Source of the DNA: Gigaspora rosea
Taxonomy: Eukaryota; Glomeromycota; Glomeromycetes; Diversisporales; Gigasporaceae
Length of the DNA stretch: 64,000 nucleotides
Direction of reading: 5' to 3'
Assembly (NCBI GenBank): GCA_003550325.1
Contig: QKWP01000511.1
Location: forward strand, 64,081-128,080
In this document: positions 10,138 to 21,542 of the stretch, piece after piece
Position numbering within the stretch: position 1 is the stretch's first letter
Layout of the letters: every line of letters starts with the position of its first letter
Notes under the pieces: model-generated
The model's database searches: none
What the model saw: only the letters and a program-made list of their open reading frames with translations
What the model was told of the DNA's origin: nothing
Program-made: the position numbers and the translations under genes

Positions 10138-12240
10138 TTAAAAGAAAAATATCACACAAAAGATCAAAGAAAGAATGGGTGATTGGACAGAGGAAAAACA
10201 ATATGTAATCATTTCTCGGCAAAGTGGCAAAAAAATCTTCAAATAAAAAGGTGCACATTCTAGAATGAGAGGAAAACAAAGAAAATTTGTACATGACAAC
10301 TCATCGAAATCAAGCATAACTCCTACAAGTAAAGTGCTCAAAATGAGAGAAAACGAAGTAGAAGACGTGAGTCCATGGATAAAGAGGAAAAATAAAGGAG
10401 GATGGGTCACAGCAACAAGCCTCAAGTATATCAAAAATATGATAGCTCCAGAAAAGAAGACTAGTGAAAAAAAGAAAACCGAAATAGAACATGTGACTCT
10501 TGCAGAAAGTTGGGATGTACACCTAATTCAGAATTTAGTAGAAAATAGGGAAAAGCAACTAAAACTCATACAGGCACTAGAGAGGAACCAGATGTACAAT
10601 AAAATAATCTACTATACTGATGGCTTACTTGGAGGAGGAGGTATAGAGGATCACAAAGCAGAATACGGGATAATACAAGTAGATAGTAAGGTACAATAGT
10701 TAGGGAGCTTAAAGGCAGAATCCAAGGGTAGTTTTCTTCAATAAGATTAGAACTTATGGCAATTCTGGAAGCGACCCTGATAACTCCAAGCAACAGGAAA
10801 ATAGACATCTTTACTGACAGTCAAGTAGTGATCCACATAATTAAAAAGAGCAGAAAATTAAAAGCACAAGAAGCTGGTGCAAAATGAAAAACCCGAGCAT
10901 TCTAGGTGCAATTGTTAAAATACTAGATACAAAGAATGTAGATCTACAACTTCACAAAGTAAAAGCATATATAGAAAATGTACTAAATGACCTAGCGGAT
11001 AGGTTAGCAAAAGAAGGTGCACAAGAAAGAGAAGTAATCTCGATCAATGTAAATAAGATTTAGAGAATAGTGCTGAGACCTACCTGGAACAATATTACGA
11101 TTGAAACCCCGATTCGCAGCTTTCTCAAAACGCTTACACAAACTTTTCTCAAAGTGGACTGGCTTTTTATGCAAAATACAAAGGACAGCATCCATCAAAA
11201 AAGAGCAGAAAGTCAAGACTAGAAGATATTTTGTAATTTGTGGAAAAAGGAAAGAAAAGATAAAGCAGGTTCTTTCAAAGCGAATAAGAAATGGTGGTTC
11301 AGATTAAAGAGCTTAAGCGGTTTGCTGCCCATACTAAGTCTACGCAAAAGAAACCGAGAAGACCTTTACCAATTGGCAATATGCAGAAAATGTAAAAAAA
11401 AAGAAGAGGATTTCGAACACTTAACAACATGTAAAGTTGACAAGGCATTCTGGTCTGAAAAAGAGAAGTTGATAGTAAAAGAAATCTGGTCAAATCTAGA
11501 TACGTCGATCAAGAAGAAACTGTCGATAGATTATTTGTACTCAATGTTTGCAGGAGGAGAAGAGGTAGTAAGATGCAGAAGAAGAAATTACCTGGCATGA
11601 GGGCTAATTGAAATGGATCTAAAAAATTCACTCCTGCAAGTAGGATCACTAATAAAGCAGCAGAGTTGATCATATTAGAATGGTGGAATAAATGGCATAG
11701 CTTCTTTCAAAAAAAGATTTGGTTCCAGTGCTGCGACGAAGTTGCAAAATAGGAAAAAGAACTAGAAATAAATTTGGGAAAAAAGAAGAAGAAGAAGGCA
11801 GAAAGTGAATCCAAAAAGAAGAAAGTTGGAGGAGGAAAGGTTATTGACAAAGAAAAAGACACACTCTTGGAAGTGGAAGAAGAACCCAGAAGACAAAAGA
11901 CATCAGATAAAAGGTGTGATAAGTTTAAGGAAAAAATGGTTCGGGTAACAGAGGAGGTAGGAAAATGGATAAGGACCGGAAGATGGTCCAGGTGGAATAA
12001 AAATTAAAAAGATCATGACAGGCTGTAGATCCAGGCTGATGAACTGCGGATTTAATAACTGAGGTAGATATTAAAGAAGCAGCAAGATCAATTCTACTTT
12101 GGCAGGTCGCACATAGGTACCAAATGGCAACTGGGTGAGCCACACTTTAGTTTAAAATAGCATAGCTATAAATAGAATACATGTAATAAAAATATAATCT
12201 CTATATTATAAATAAAGTTGTAACATAATCGTCAAAAAAA
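10138..12240 (+). mobile_element. Second LINE copy, 5'-truncated
   Basis: It carries the region before RNase H, a broken RNase H, a zinc knuckle and the C-terminal part, and its 3' UTR resembles that of the LINE at 21.8-27.7 kb (CTGGGTGAGCCACACTTTAG here). It ends in a short A-run at about 12234-12240. The left boundary is approximate because I found no target duplication. Confidence 0.7.
10265..12007 (+). pseudogene. LINE polyprotein fragment: RNase H and zinc knuckle, broken
   Basis: The frame from 10265 runs into YYTDG near 10612, the first RNase H aspartate motif. It continues after a stop at 10697 in pieces containing LELMAILEA and IFTDSQV (about 10740-10830), then KVKAYIEN...LADRLAKEGA near 10960-11020. 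The knuckle is intact as C-R-K-C ... FEHLTTC in the frame 11238-11600. A Lys-rich tail occupies 11774-12007. Multiple stops and frame changes show it is inactive. Confidence 0.75.
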
Positions 12241-12660
12241 TATATATATATACAATTTATATTAATATCATATTACTTAATATTATTAATTAAATAATTG
12301 ATTATTAAAATAATTTATCTTTAATTGTATGCAATAGGAGCATTGTTCTTTGATCTTAGATAAATAAATAAAACAATAATAAATTTTGACAATTTCTATT
12401 CATATAGCTAATACAAAACACAATTTATATTAATATAAGGTAAATATAGGTATTGTGGTGGGGTTAAGAATAGACAATAATAAAAATTTACAATATAAAT
12501 TATTAATATGTCAAATTTGTCCTACAAATAATAGACATGATTTGCTTTACGCCACCAAAAAATTTAAATCGGTTTCATATAAAAGTTATTATTATTTTTT
12601 GATTTTCTTGATCAATCAACAGCCAATCAAATGCTACGATCTGCACATAAGTTTATGTAG
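12241..12660. repeat. AT-rich dispersed repeat copy
   Basis: The segment from ACAATTTATATTAATATCAT through TTAATTAAATAATTG and TTAGATAAATAAATAAAACA is shared with copies at about 15420-15480, 16110-16260 and 16265-16435. It is non-coding and of unknown class. Confidence 0.55.
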
Positions 12661-12706
12661 GTACCAGGTACTGTACGTTCGTACATACGTATGTACGTAC
12701 AATCCA

Positions 12707-14442
12707 CTAACTAGCATTATTTTTTTTCGCTCGTTCTTGTTTTTTTTGCTCCCTAATTTCTTGTTTTTGTGCTTTTTCAAGTTCACGATTAGCACGTTTT
12801 AAAGCAGCCTCTTCTTTCCTCCTTTTCATGTCTTCAGCTTTTTTATTCACCAACTCTTCTGCCTCTTTTATCTCTTGCCAAGATTGATTGCTGGTAAAAA
12901 GCCGTGCAAATGGTAAAGTTTTTCTTTTCTTTGGTTGTCCATTTGCCTCTTGATCTTTACGCTGAGAAGTTGGGTACTTGAGCACTAGCTTTAAGGAAGA
13001 AGTACCGGGATTCTTGAAGGTCTCCAATTCCTCTTTTATCAACACATTTTCCTCCTTCAGCATCTTATTTTCTATCCTAAGGGCTTCGATCTCAGATCTT
13101 AAAAACTCTACTTCATTAACAAGATTGGCTCGGGTGAGGTATGGATTAGTTGGTTGGAAATTAACAAAAACTTGGGTAGGTTGTGGATTAGCTTGCACAT
13201 GTACTTGGTCGAATGCTTGAATATGTTGCTGGGACATAGGTATATCAAATTGGTGAGTAGTAAATGAAGGATTGAGACAGTCATTACTAATAGCACTAGA
13301 ATTAAAGGGCCAAATCCCCGTAGCTTTAAATGAGTTAGTAATTGCTTCTGGAGTGTAAGTAGAAAGGAATGCGGGCCCAAGTATTTTTGCAAATGAATGC
13401 TTTGTTACTAACTCTTTACTATTATTGTAAAGCATTTCACAGCCTTTATCATACTACTTTTTAAGTTTGGCAAAAGGGAGTTCTGATGGTTGGAGGATAT
13501 GCATAGTATAGGGTGGAAGTGCTTAAAGCAAAATTCCATTTTCACGGCAAAAACTAATGCTACAATAATTAATATGGCTTTTATGTCCGTCGAGCATTAG
13601 AAGAACAGGATGAGCAGGTGGAATTGAGTTGATAAAGTGCTCAAGATACATTCGAAAAAGTTCTTCTTTCATGTATACAGTATCTGTAAAACACATAAAA
13701 CTACCAGCTGGAGCTCCATCTAATAAACCCGGGATAACACGAACGCCCTTATAAATAACTAATGGAGGAACATAACCACTGGCAGCTGAGATTGTTGGTG
13801 CAACAGAGATATGATCATGGACGTTACCATGAGAGACTTTATGAACTTGATGTGTGCCCTTTTGTGCAAGAACCTTTTGAACCTTAGGGGCAATAACAAA
13901 GCCTGTTTCATCCATGTTCCAGATGCGTTCGGCAGTAAGAGAATGTTTCTGAATTACATCGTAAAGCTTATCAAAGTGGTCCTTTACAATGGTTGTATTG
14001 GCCCTTTGTGCTCTGCCTCTGACAAGGCTTGAGGTACACAAAAAGATAATTCAGAATGTTCCTTCATGAAACGTGCCCACCAGGCCTGACCAGGTCCCTT
14101 GTCACCAAAAGGATGATCACGATTGTTATTGTATACAATCTCCATTACGCAATGATTTACACCCGCTCTTGTTAGTCCAAACCCTAATTTTTGCATATTT
14201 ATACAGTAACCAACTAACTGCGCTTCTTTATGTTCACTTAAAATTGTAGGAGGGCCAGAACGTTTTGGAGGTCCATTATTTTTTATTGCGCACCTAAGTG
14301 TTGTCTCTGCAACACCAAACCTTCGAGCAGTTGCACATACATTAGGACTTTCAGATTTTTCAAGTGCTTGAAGAGCAGCTTGAATAGCTTCTCGATGAGT
14401 AGCTTGGTCATTTTTTTCAATTTTTTTAGATTTAGTTAACAT
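12707..14442 (-). pseudogene. CENP-B/pogo-type DDE transposase, frameshifted
   Basis: Reading leftwards from 14442, an N-terminal helix-turn-helix region (ATARRFGVAETTLRCAI) and a CENP-B-type DNA-binding segment (GLTRAGVNHCVMEI ... QAWWARFMKEH) are followed by the DDE_1 core. The first Asp lies in WNMDETGF and the second in LLMLDGHKSH. The expected third Asp (normally LQPLDV) is replaced by Glu in ILQPSEL. A frameshift separates 13984-14442 from 13523-14041. Stops lie near 13521 and 13452 before the C-terminal part (12707-13435), which holds NSFKATGIWPFN and then a heptad-like coiled coil (LRSEIEALRIENKMLKEE) and a Lys/Glu-rich tail. A GTACG-rich palindromic stretch at 12670-12705 may be one terminal repeat, but its partner was not found. 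Confidence 0.85.
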
Positions 14443-14983
14443 TTTTTTTTTTTTTAATTAGGTTCTCAAAAAATTTATTTGCGAAGATTTTATTGTAAAG
14501 GTATAAGAATTAACGAAAACAAAAAAAAAATTAAATTTGATCAATACGTAGTAGGTTATTTATGACGCGACTATTTTGTAATGAACAAGCAAATGTAATT
14601 TATTTGAGTTTAATAAATTAGTGGGTAATATTGAATCTAAGTAATGATTACGCGATAACGCGAACCTATTCAAATGAGATTATTTTAATCATTAGATTCA
14701 AGTTAACTTAATCATTTTAAATCTAATCTCTAGATAGGGCTGCTTGTAAAAGTTCATATACAAGGCCCGGGTTCACCAATGTTTAAACCCTTTAGTAGAC
14801 CCAGGGTCTATACTCGCCCAGAGGTTACACTTGTATTTATTGTAGACATTCTAACTATTTGAAAACAACCGTATTTAATTAATAAGGATTCTGTGGTTCG
14901 CACCCGAGTCATTCATGGTGGGTCTATTATTTTTAGGGAATCAACTTTTACGGTAATACGAGGAATTATCTTTTAAATAATCG
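14443..14983. other. No gene recognised
   Basis: A poly-A/T run follows the transposase start. The part at 14740-14960 is richer in G and C (GGCCCGGGTTCACC, TAGACCCAGGGTC) and may be a relic, but no motif is identifiable. Confidence 0.4.
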
Positions 14984-15091
14984 CTCATACCCGCCATAAT
15001 ACCCATACCCGCCATAATGCCCATATCCGCCATAATGCCCATACCCGCCATAATACCCATACCCGCCATAATGCCCATACCCGCCATAATA
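14984..15091 (-). repeat. 18-bp tandem repeat coding YYGGYG/HYGGYG on the minus strand
   Basis: Six units of CCCATACCCGCCATAATR are in register over exactly 108 bp, and two more units lie at 15381-15417. On the minus strand the array reads a Gly/Tyr-rich peptide (YYGGYG, HYGGYG) that ends at a stop about six codons later. The frame has no ATG, but TTTAG directly upstream could be a splice acceptor. Such peptides occur in glycine-rich RNA-binding and cuticle-like proteins. Here a simple tandem repeat is equally likely. Confidence 0.6.
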
Positions 15092-15261
15092 GTCACAGAT
15101 ATTATTAATAAAAAAAGCCTAAATTTTGATAAGTTTACTTAATTAATACTAAAAAAATGAATTGCGTGCATATAAAAAGCCGTTATTGCCTTTACCAAGT
15201 ATCTAAATTATATAAGAAATGATAATTTAAAAAGCTTTAAACGTTTGTTCCTTGCGACCCA

Positions 15262-15350
15262 TCAATCAGAATCGAACAATTTTAGTACCGATCAGTCCGT
15301 CTCGATGAGACGAATCGATTGGTACCAAAATTGCCTAATTCTGATCAATG
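15262..15350. repeat. Solitary GTCTC/GAGAC hairpin element
   Basis: Around the core CGTCTCGATGAGACG the flanks pair over about 35 bp (ATTTTAGTACCGAT against ATTGGTACCAAAATT, then outer TCAGAAT/ATTCTGA). This is the same design as the arrays at 27.7-28.3 and 30.1-30.8 kb. It lies between the two blocks of the 18-bp repeat. Confidence 0.7.
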
Positions 15351-15417
15351 GATCACAAGATATCATTGAATTTGTACAGTCCGCCACAATACCCATATCC
15401 GCCATAATACCCATAAT

Positions 15418-16450
15418 TATTTTATATTGCTTAATATAATTAATTAAATAATTAATTATATTAAAATAATTTACCTTTATTCACTTGAATGATATACAAA
15501 TGAACTTTTAAATTTTTAAATTAGGTGTTCAGTCTTATTATTATGTGATTTCAGTGATTTTTCATTGTTAAACAATAAGAAATAAACAAACAATATACAA
15601 TTTATATTAATTTTATATTGCTTAAGAGTAGAGGATATGTAGATCACTTATTATATGATTTTGGTAATACAAATAATTTTATATAGAAATTAGAAATATG
15701 CTAATAATAAAACTTTTATAATAACATTTAATTTTTGTTAAAATTTATGTAATTTGTAAATTAAAACATGCTCTATTTAATGATATAAATTTTAATAATA
15801 AAATATTTTTAAAAAAATATACTTGTATATATAGTAAAGTTTTAAGTCAATCCAAATTCTTTATAGTTACACAAAATAGTTAATTTTAATTGGTTACATT
15901 ATATGATCATCATATAATTTTTTTAAACAAATAGTAATACCTAATCTTCAAGTACATGTTTTCAGTAATATTTAACCAATATTACTGATTTTATCGCTGT
16001 TAGAATCAGAATGTCTATTTTACAACCTTTATTATGAAAAATTTTTTTAATTTAAAAAGAAAAAATTGTACTACCAAAATCATATGATAGATAATTTTAT
16101 CTCCTCTACTCTTAATATTATTAATTAAATAATTAATTATATTAAAATAATTTACTTTTATTCACTTGAATGATATACATGTAATTAGAGTAAAGTTCCT
16201 TGATTTTAGCTAAATAAATAAAATAATACCAAATCTTTGCCAATTTCTATTCATGTAGCTGATATATTAATATCATATTGCTTAATATTATTAATTAAAT
16301 AATAGATTATATTAAAATAATTTCTCTTTATTCACTTGAACAATATGCATATGATCAGATCATTATTTCTTAATCTTAAATAAATAAATAAAACAATGCC
16401 AAATCTTTTACAATTTCTATTTATATAGCCAATAGTTTCAAAATAATATA
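15418..16450. repeat. AT-rich DNA with three copies of a dispersed repeat of about 170 bp
   Basis: Copies near 15420-15510, 16110-16260 and 16265-16435 share TTGCTTAATATTATTAATTA, then ATTTACCTTTATTCACTTGA, then AGCTAAATAAATAAAAT and CAATTTCTATTCATRTAGCT. The last two are tandem. No coding capacity was seen. Confidence 0.55.
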
Positions 16451-17200
16451 TTGTATATAATATACTTTAAGTATAATAGTTTTTAAAGCCAAAAATGTAA
16501 TTGATATTAGCTTGGATAATATAATATGTATTAGTATTACAGGTCCAACTATAAAATTTCTGTGCCCTATCGGTAAGATGATAGGTCACATAAATTGCAA
16601 TAATATATCACATAAACTTTCCAATATGTGGCATGTAATAGCTAGCTGATATTTGGCGCGTAATTGCGTCCTATCGGCTTAGCACATATCGATCAGTTTC
16701 TTACAGCTTTATGTAATATATATAACATTCTAATATGCATATGATATTTCCAAATTATTTGCAAAATTTTATAACATATCATTAATATCATTATACGATA
16801 CCAATATTAGAAAATTTTTACGACATATCTTAATATTCTATGATAATATATATCTAAGATATCTATATATATTACTATAGGAACTAGTTAATATTAATAC
16901 GATATTTTCAAAATGTCTGTTGAAATTAATATGGCATATCATTATATTTGATACCAATATCAGAAAATTTATACAACATATCCTAATATTCTATAAAAAT
17001 ATATATTTCGAAGATATCTATATATTATTGTTGAAACTAATTCATACTTGATTATATTCATATACACTTCAAATTTTTACTCAATTTATACAAAATATAA
17101 GCTTGTTAATAGTAGCATTAACGTATCAATTTATTAATTATACCATTTTACATGTAGCAATATGACAGAAAAATTGTAGCTGTTATATTAAATTTCTATT
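16451..17200. repeat. AT-rich DNA with a degenerate tandem duplication
   Basis: 16785-16890 and 16945-17041 are diverged direct copies (CATATCATTA ... GATACCAATATYAGAAAAT ... AAGATATCTATATAT). A more mixed stretch at 16550-16700 holds partial inverted CTATCGG motifs. No gene was found. Confidence 0.4.
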
Positions 17201-17202
17201 AA

Positions 17203-19786
17203 TCCATCTCAACATTATTATTAACGTTACTCTCCTTATTTTTTTCTCTATGATGATATCCAAATTTAACACTTTTAGCATTAAGGTGCCCTTGATTTTT
17301 TGAAGTAGCTCTGGTTGTTGTGTAAACTTGACAGGTTGAGAAACATCTTTATAGCTAGAGCTTTTTGAACTTGAGCAGAATTTTTCAATTTAGAGACCTG
17401 GGAAGAACAATTTTTTGAAGTTGGCTCTACATCAGATCTAGAATAGAATTTGTTTTAGCAAACCTTTAATTAATAATAAATATACAAAACATAAATACAT
17501 ACATTTCTTCTAGTTGTTTAGGTTCTGATTGTTCGGTTTGATCAGTTCGTTCAGTTGATCTTGAGCAAGTATTTTTGATTTAGAGGCCCAGAAAGAACGA
17601 TTCTTTGAAGTTGGCTCTACATCAGATCTAGAATAGAATTTGTTTTAGTAAACCTTTAATTAATAATAAATATACAAATCATAAATATATACATTTCTTC
17701 TGTTTGCTTATTTTGATATGATCTGTTCGACCAGGTTCCGTTTGCTTATTATGATCTGTTCAACCAGGTTCCGATTGTTCATTTTGATCTGTTTGACTAG
17801 GTTCTGATTGTTCATTTTGATCTGTTTGTTCCGTTTGTACGGTTTGTTCAGCTTGATTCATTCGTTCGTTATATTCAGAATCGTCGGCATGCATATCATG
17901 CTTATCAAAATTTTCTAATGTTTCTAAATTATTAGAGTCAAAAGCGCCTTTATTAGTATTATCACTATTATCTTGATGATGATGATTATTATTATAATTA
18001 TTCTTATTATTATAGGATGAAAAAATTGTCCAAAGAGGTGTGTCAAGTGGAGGTCTTGTTTGATTTTTCCAGTTATGATTATAATGACGTTCTCTATCGA
18101 GTTTATTTGATTGGTTAATTATTGCTATTTCTTCGGCCTGATAGAAGATTTTTTGGTACTATTTAAAAAATAAAATAAATAGAATTAACTGATACGAGTA
18201 ATATTTATTTGTTAAACAAAATCTATACTGTTAAATTACCCTTTTAGCCTGCCATGGTGGAACATATACTTTAATCACATGATTATTATTTCTACGTTGA
18301 TTATTGTCATCATCATTGTATGAACAATTTTTTTTGGATCGTTTCTGCCTTGCGAGTTCGATATCCATTTCAGATAGTTCATCTGAATGATATGCAGTTT
18401 CAACAACTACATCAGCAAGGTCATCCTTTCACTTCTTTTGGTTAAGTAAATTTAGTCGATATTTTTTAATAATTGGATCCAAAACACGAATCAGATGTTG
18501 TAACCTGTCCACTCTTTTTTTTTTCTAAATAAATACAATATAAATTCGATATGTATATATGAAATCATATTTTTTATACAAAAAAAAAAACTTACTCTTT
18601 GCATATGTGAATTTTTCTTAATACATTTTTTGTTTAACTTTAATTTGGCACTATTCGCCTTAATTTTTGCTGTTGATGAAAGACTTTTGTGATTGCTTTG
18701 GAGCACTCGAACAACTTCACTGTCTAAATATTAGAGGTTTTTATTAATATGTTGTTTAAGAGCAGATAAGATTGTCACCTCTACAAATTCTTTTTGATCG
18801 AGCTAGTTTTTCTTCTCACTAATTGCTAAGCATAGATTGTCATGTGCAAGTTGCTTTGCAACTCTGAGTACTTCTTTCTATTATTATAAAAATATAATAT
18901 ACAAATCCGATATTCATATCTGCATGTTAGTATAATAATAAAGTATATAATATAAAAAAAATAATTTACCCTAAATGCTAATTTATATTCTGAATCCATT
19001 GGAATCAATTGTCCTTGCTTAAATCTCATTTGGCTTCAGTTATACAATCTACCAGTTGAGAAAGATTTTTCTTTTTTTTTTGTTTCGAATTTTTATAACC
19101 ATTTCTACTCTCTCTACTTTTACTACTATTATTACCAATACCATCGATATCCATACCATCAAGGTGATCAGTTACGGAAGTTTGTGAACATTGAAATTCT
19201 GAGATATCCGACTTAGATTTTTCTTCAATACATCCAAGTCTTTCTTCAAGAAGAGCAACTTGAGATTTCAAGGCTAAATTTTCTATAATAAAGTTATATT
19301 AACTGATATTCATATAAACAATTAAGCAATAATTTAAGTAAAATGTACAATATACCTTTTCTAAATCTTTGCGACTACTTTTAGTATAATCTAATTGAAT
19401 ATCATGCAGCCGTTATTTGTATCAGTAAAAAATTATTGTTATTTGATAATATTAAATAGATAATTTACCTTTGCTTGAACTTGATCTATTATTATGATAA
19501 TACTTGCGACGTGAAGATAAATGACGAGAATGAGAATAATGAGCATGTGAACAAGAATGACGGTACGAGAACGAGAGCGATAATGATGAGAGTGAGAACA
19601 ACTAGTATGAGAACAAGAGTGATGATGATGAGAGTGAGAACGGGAACGTGAGCGAGAGTGGAAACGAGAACTATAGAGTGAAGAAGAACAAGAAGAAAGA
19701 GAATATGAACGTTTCCTTTTTCTAAAATCTATGACTTCACGGGATTTGAGAGAAGAACTAAAACAAACAACAGTTTTTGGTGGCAT
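17203..19786 (-). pseudogene. Multi-exon RS/His-rich protein gene, decayed
   Basis: Reading leftwards from an ATG at 19786, exon 1 (to 19469) codes MPPKTVVCFSSSLKSREVID and then a Ser/Arg/His-rich region (SRFHSRSRSRSHSHHHHSCS) with one frameshift. It ends at a GTAAAT donor. Later exons with GT..AG borders are about 19282-18970, 18877-18596, 18524-18240 and 18158-17700. They read SQVALLEERLGCIEEK (coiled-coil-like), MRFKQGQLIPMDSEYKLAFR, KEVLRVAKQLAHDNLC, KKKRVDRLQHLIRVLDPIIK, ETAYHSDELSEMDIELARQK and VIKVYVPPWQAK. The last of these exons is Asn/His-rich with repeats of TDQNEQSEP. I count at least four in-frame stops. Coiled-coil, nuclear-style RS and AYHSDE/VPPW segments recall TE-linked families of unknown function in Glomeromycotina, which is my recollection only. 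A role cannot be assigned. Confidence 0.6.
17389..17700 (-). repeat. Tandem duplication of a terminal exon/intron, period 190 bp
   Basis: 17389-17520 and 17579-17700 are direct copies, including GAAGTTGGCTCTACATCAGA and the intron-like TTAATTAATAATAAATATAC. The duplicated unit spans the exon border near the 3' end of the RS/His-rich pseudogene. Confidence 0.65.
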
Positions 19787-20586
19787 GATATAAATATTTG
19801 TAGAAAAATAAGACCAAAATTTTCCAAAATTTTCAAAACTACTATGAATAAAAAATCCCAGTACAAAAAAAGTTATAGAATATGAAGTGAATTTGTATCA
19901 AATAGATAAGTATTACCTATATCTGTGTGTATGAAAAAAAGCCCAAGGGCTATTTTGAATATTGAAAGAAGCGCAAAGTTATTGAATGAACGAAGGTGTA
20001 TTAAATAGTAACAGAAGAAATTTACTTGTAGAAAAAAAATGTGATAGTTAGCAAAAGAAAAAATTAAATAAGAAGCGAAGTATCAAATAGTAATAGAAGA
20101 AATTTATTTGTAGAAGAAAAATAAGATTTGAAAAACAAATAATTTTATATTCAAAAAAAAAAGAAATTTGTTATGAAGTTTGGTTGTCATTGTGTTTACT
20201 ATATATATGTAATTATCAAAAAAATTTTAATGTCATTAAAATGTAAAATAAACTTTCAATTACAGATTATTTAAAATAAACTATTACATGATGAAATAAA
20301 CAATTAATTACATGATGAAATAAACTATTACATGAAATACTATGATTTTTAATTCAAATAATTTTTTTTCAGAGTCAACTATAAACTTCTGATATCCATA
20401 TCACTTTTTTGTATCAATTGTTTTTTTCCATTAGATTATACAAACTTAATAAATTGGTTGGCCAGGACCCTGGGCTATTAGTATATAGGTCAGTGAACTA
20501 GATGCATAGCCAACTTAATAACTTTTTTGGATGTAAGATCTTAGATTGCTTAGAAATCAACAAAATTTTAAAAAAAGTTAGATATT
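19787..20586. other. No gene recognised
   Basis: AT-rich upstream flank of the RS/His-rich pseudogene. From about 20460 an AGGACCCTGG end-like motif begins, probably an old terminus of the same family as the element at 20595. It shares CTATTAGTATATAGGTCA with 31890-31925 in inverted orientation. Confidence 0.4.
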
Positions 20587-20594
20587 CTATTTGC

Positions 20595-20891
20595 AGGACC
20601 CCGGACATCTCTCATATAGGTCATAACTGGATTTTGGCCAATTTTGACCTAATTTGCTAAAAATAACAAAATCTATTTATTTAAATAACTTTTGATCCAG
20701 TAATCAGAATTGAATGAACTTTTTTTGTTAGATGCGCCTTACTGAGAGCTTCATTTTTAAAAAAAGTTCATTCAAATTGGACCACTGGATGCCAAGATAA
20801 TTGCCAAAAATTGATTTTTTGCTTTTCAAATTTCGGGGGTTTTTGCTGAAATGCATAACATATGACCTCTGTACTACATGTCCAGGGTCCT
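20595..20891. mobile_element. 297-bp MITE, AGGACC family, 8-bp duplication
   Basis: Ends AGGACCCCGGACATCTC and its imperfect inverted partner ...CATGTCCAGGGTCCT are flanked on both sides by CTATTTGC (20587-20594, 20892-20899), an exact 8-bp target duplication. There is no coding capacity. Its left end matches the right end of the element 40370-43238 over 33 consecutive bases. Confidence 0.85.
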
Positions 20892-20962
20892 CTATTTGCA
20901 TATATTTTAACTAAATTTAAAACAGTTAGAGATTTCAAATGCTTATTTTTGGTACCAATAGG

Positions 20963-21534
20963 TAGTGATGTGCGAATGCAGGTTTTTTTGTCTTTGCATT
21001 GCATAATATGACATTATACAGCATGATGCATTATACAATCCTGCATTTTTATATAATATAATTATTATTTTATTGGCTTTTTATTAAGAATAATACTAAT
21101 GCATATAATAGTAGTATATAACTAATTAGCACACTATCAATTGCTAAAATCAGCAAGAACAATTATTAGAAAGTTCAAAATAGTTAAGTTAGATTGTATT
21201 ACTAATACATTAACTTAATATATATATTAATTTAGACTAGCTATTAAATATTAAATAGCAAAATCAGAAAACTACAATATATAGTAGTAGAAGTTTGGTC
21301 GAGAAATTTGTTTGCTAAAAACTATTGTAGCAAATTGAAAAGGAATATGTATAATTTATAAGTTCTAATTTAAAAAAAATATTATTAGAATAAAAGCAAA
21401 TTATATAATTTTATTGAATCAAACTTATATAATAATCTCTATGTGCATTTTTAAATTTTACAAGTCTTGCATTACATTATAAAGCATTATGCATTACATA
21501 ATGCAGCATGCATAATGCATAAGGCACATCTCTA
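20963..21534. mobile_element. hAT-type MITE with GCATTATGC repeats
   Basis: TAGTGATGTGCGAATGC at the left faces GGCACATCTCTA at the right. The 8-bp flanks CCAATAGG and CTGATAGG match at six positions. Overlapping TGCATTATGC-type palindromes are packed inside both ends (21000-21050 and 21465-21520). No ORF. Confidence 0.55.
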
Positions 21535-21542
21535 CTGATAGG

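Noticed and set aside
12978-14032. Plus-strand frames over 12978-13220 and 13811-14032
   Set aside because: They are antisense to the pogo-like transposase, whose catalytic motifs are on the minus strand.
14984-15417. CRISPR-like array
   Set aside because: The 18-bp units are directly abutting with no unique spacers, and the DNA is eukaryotic.
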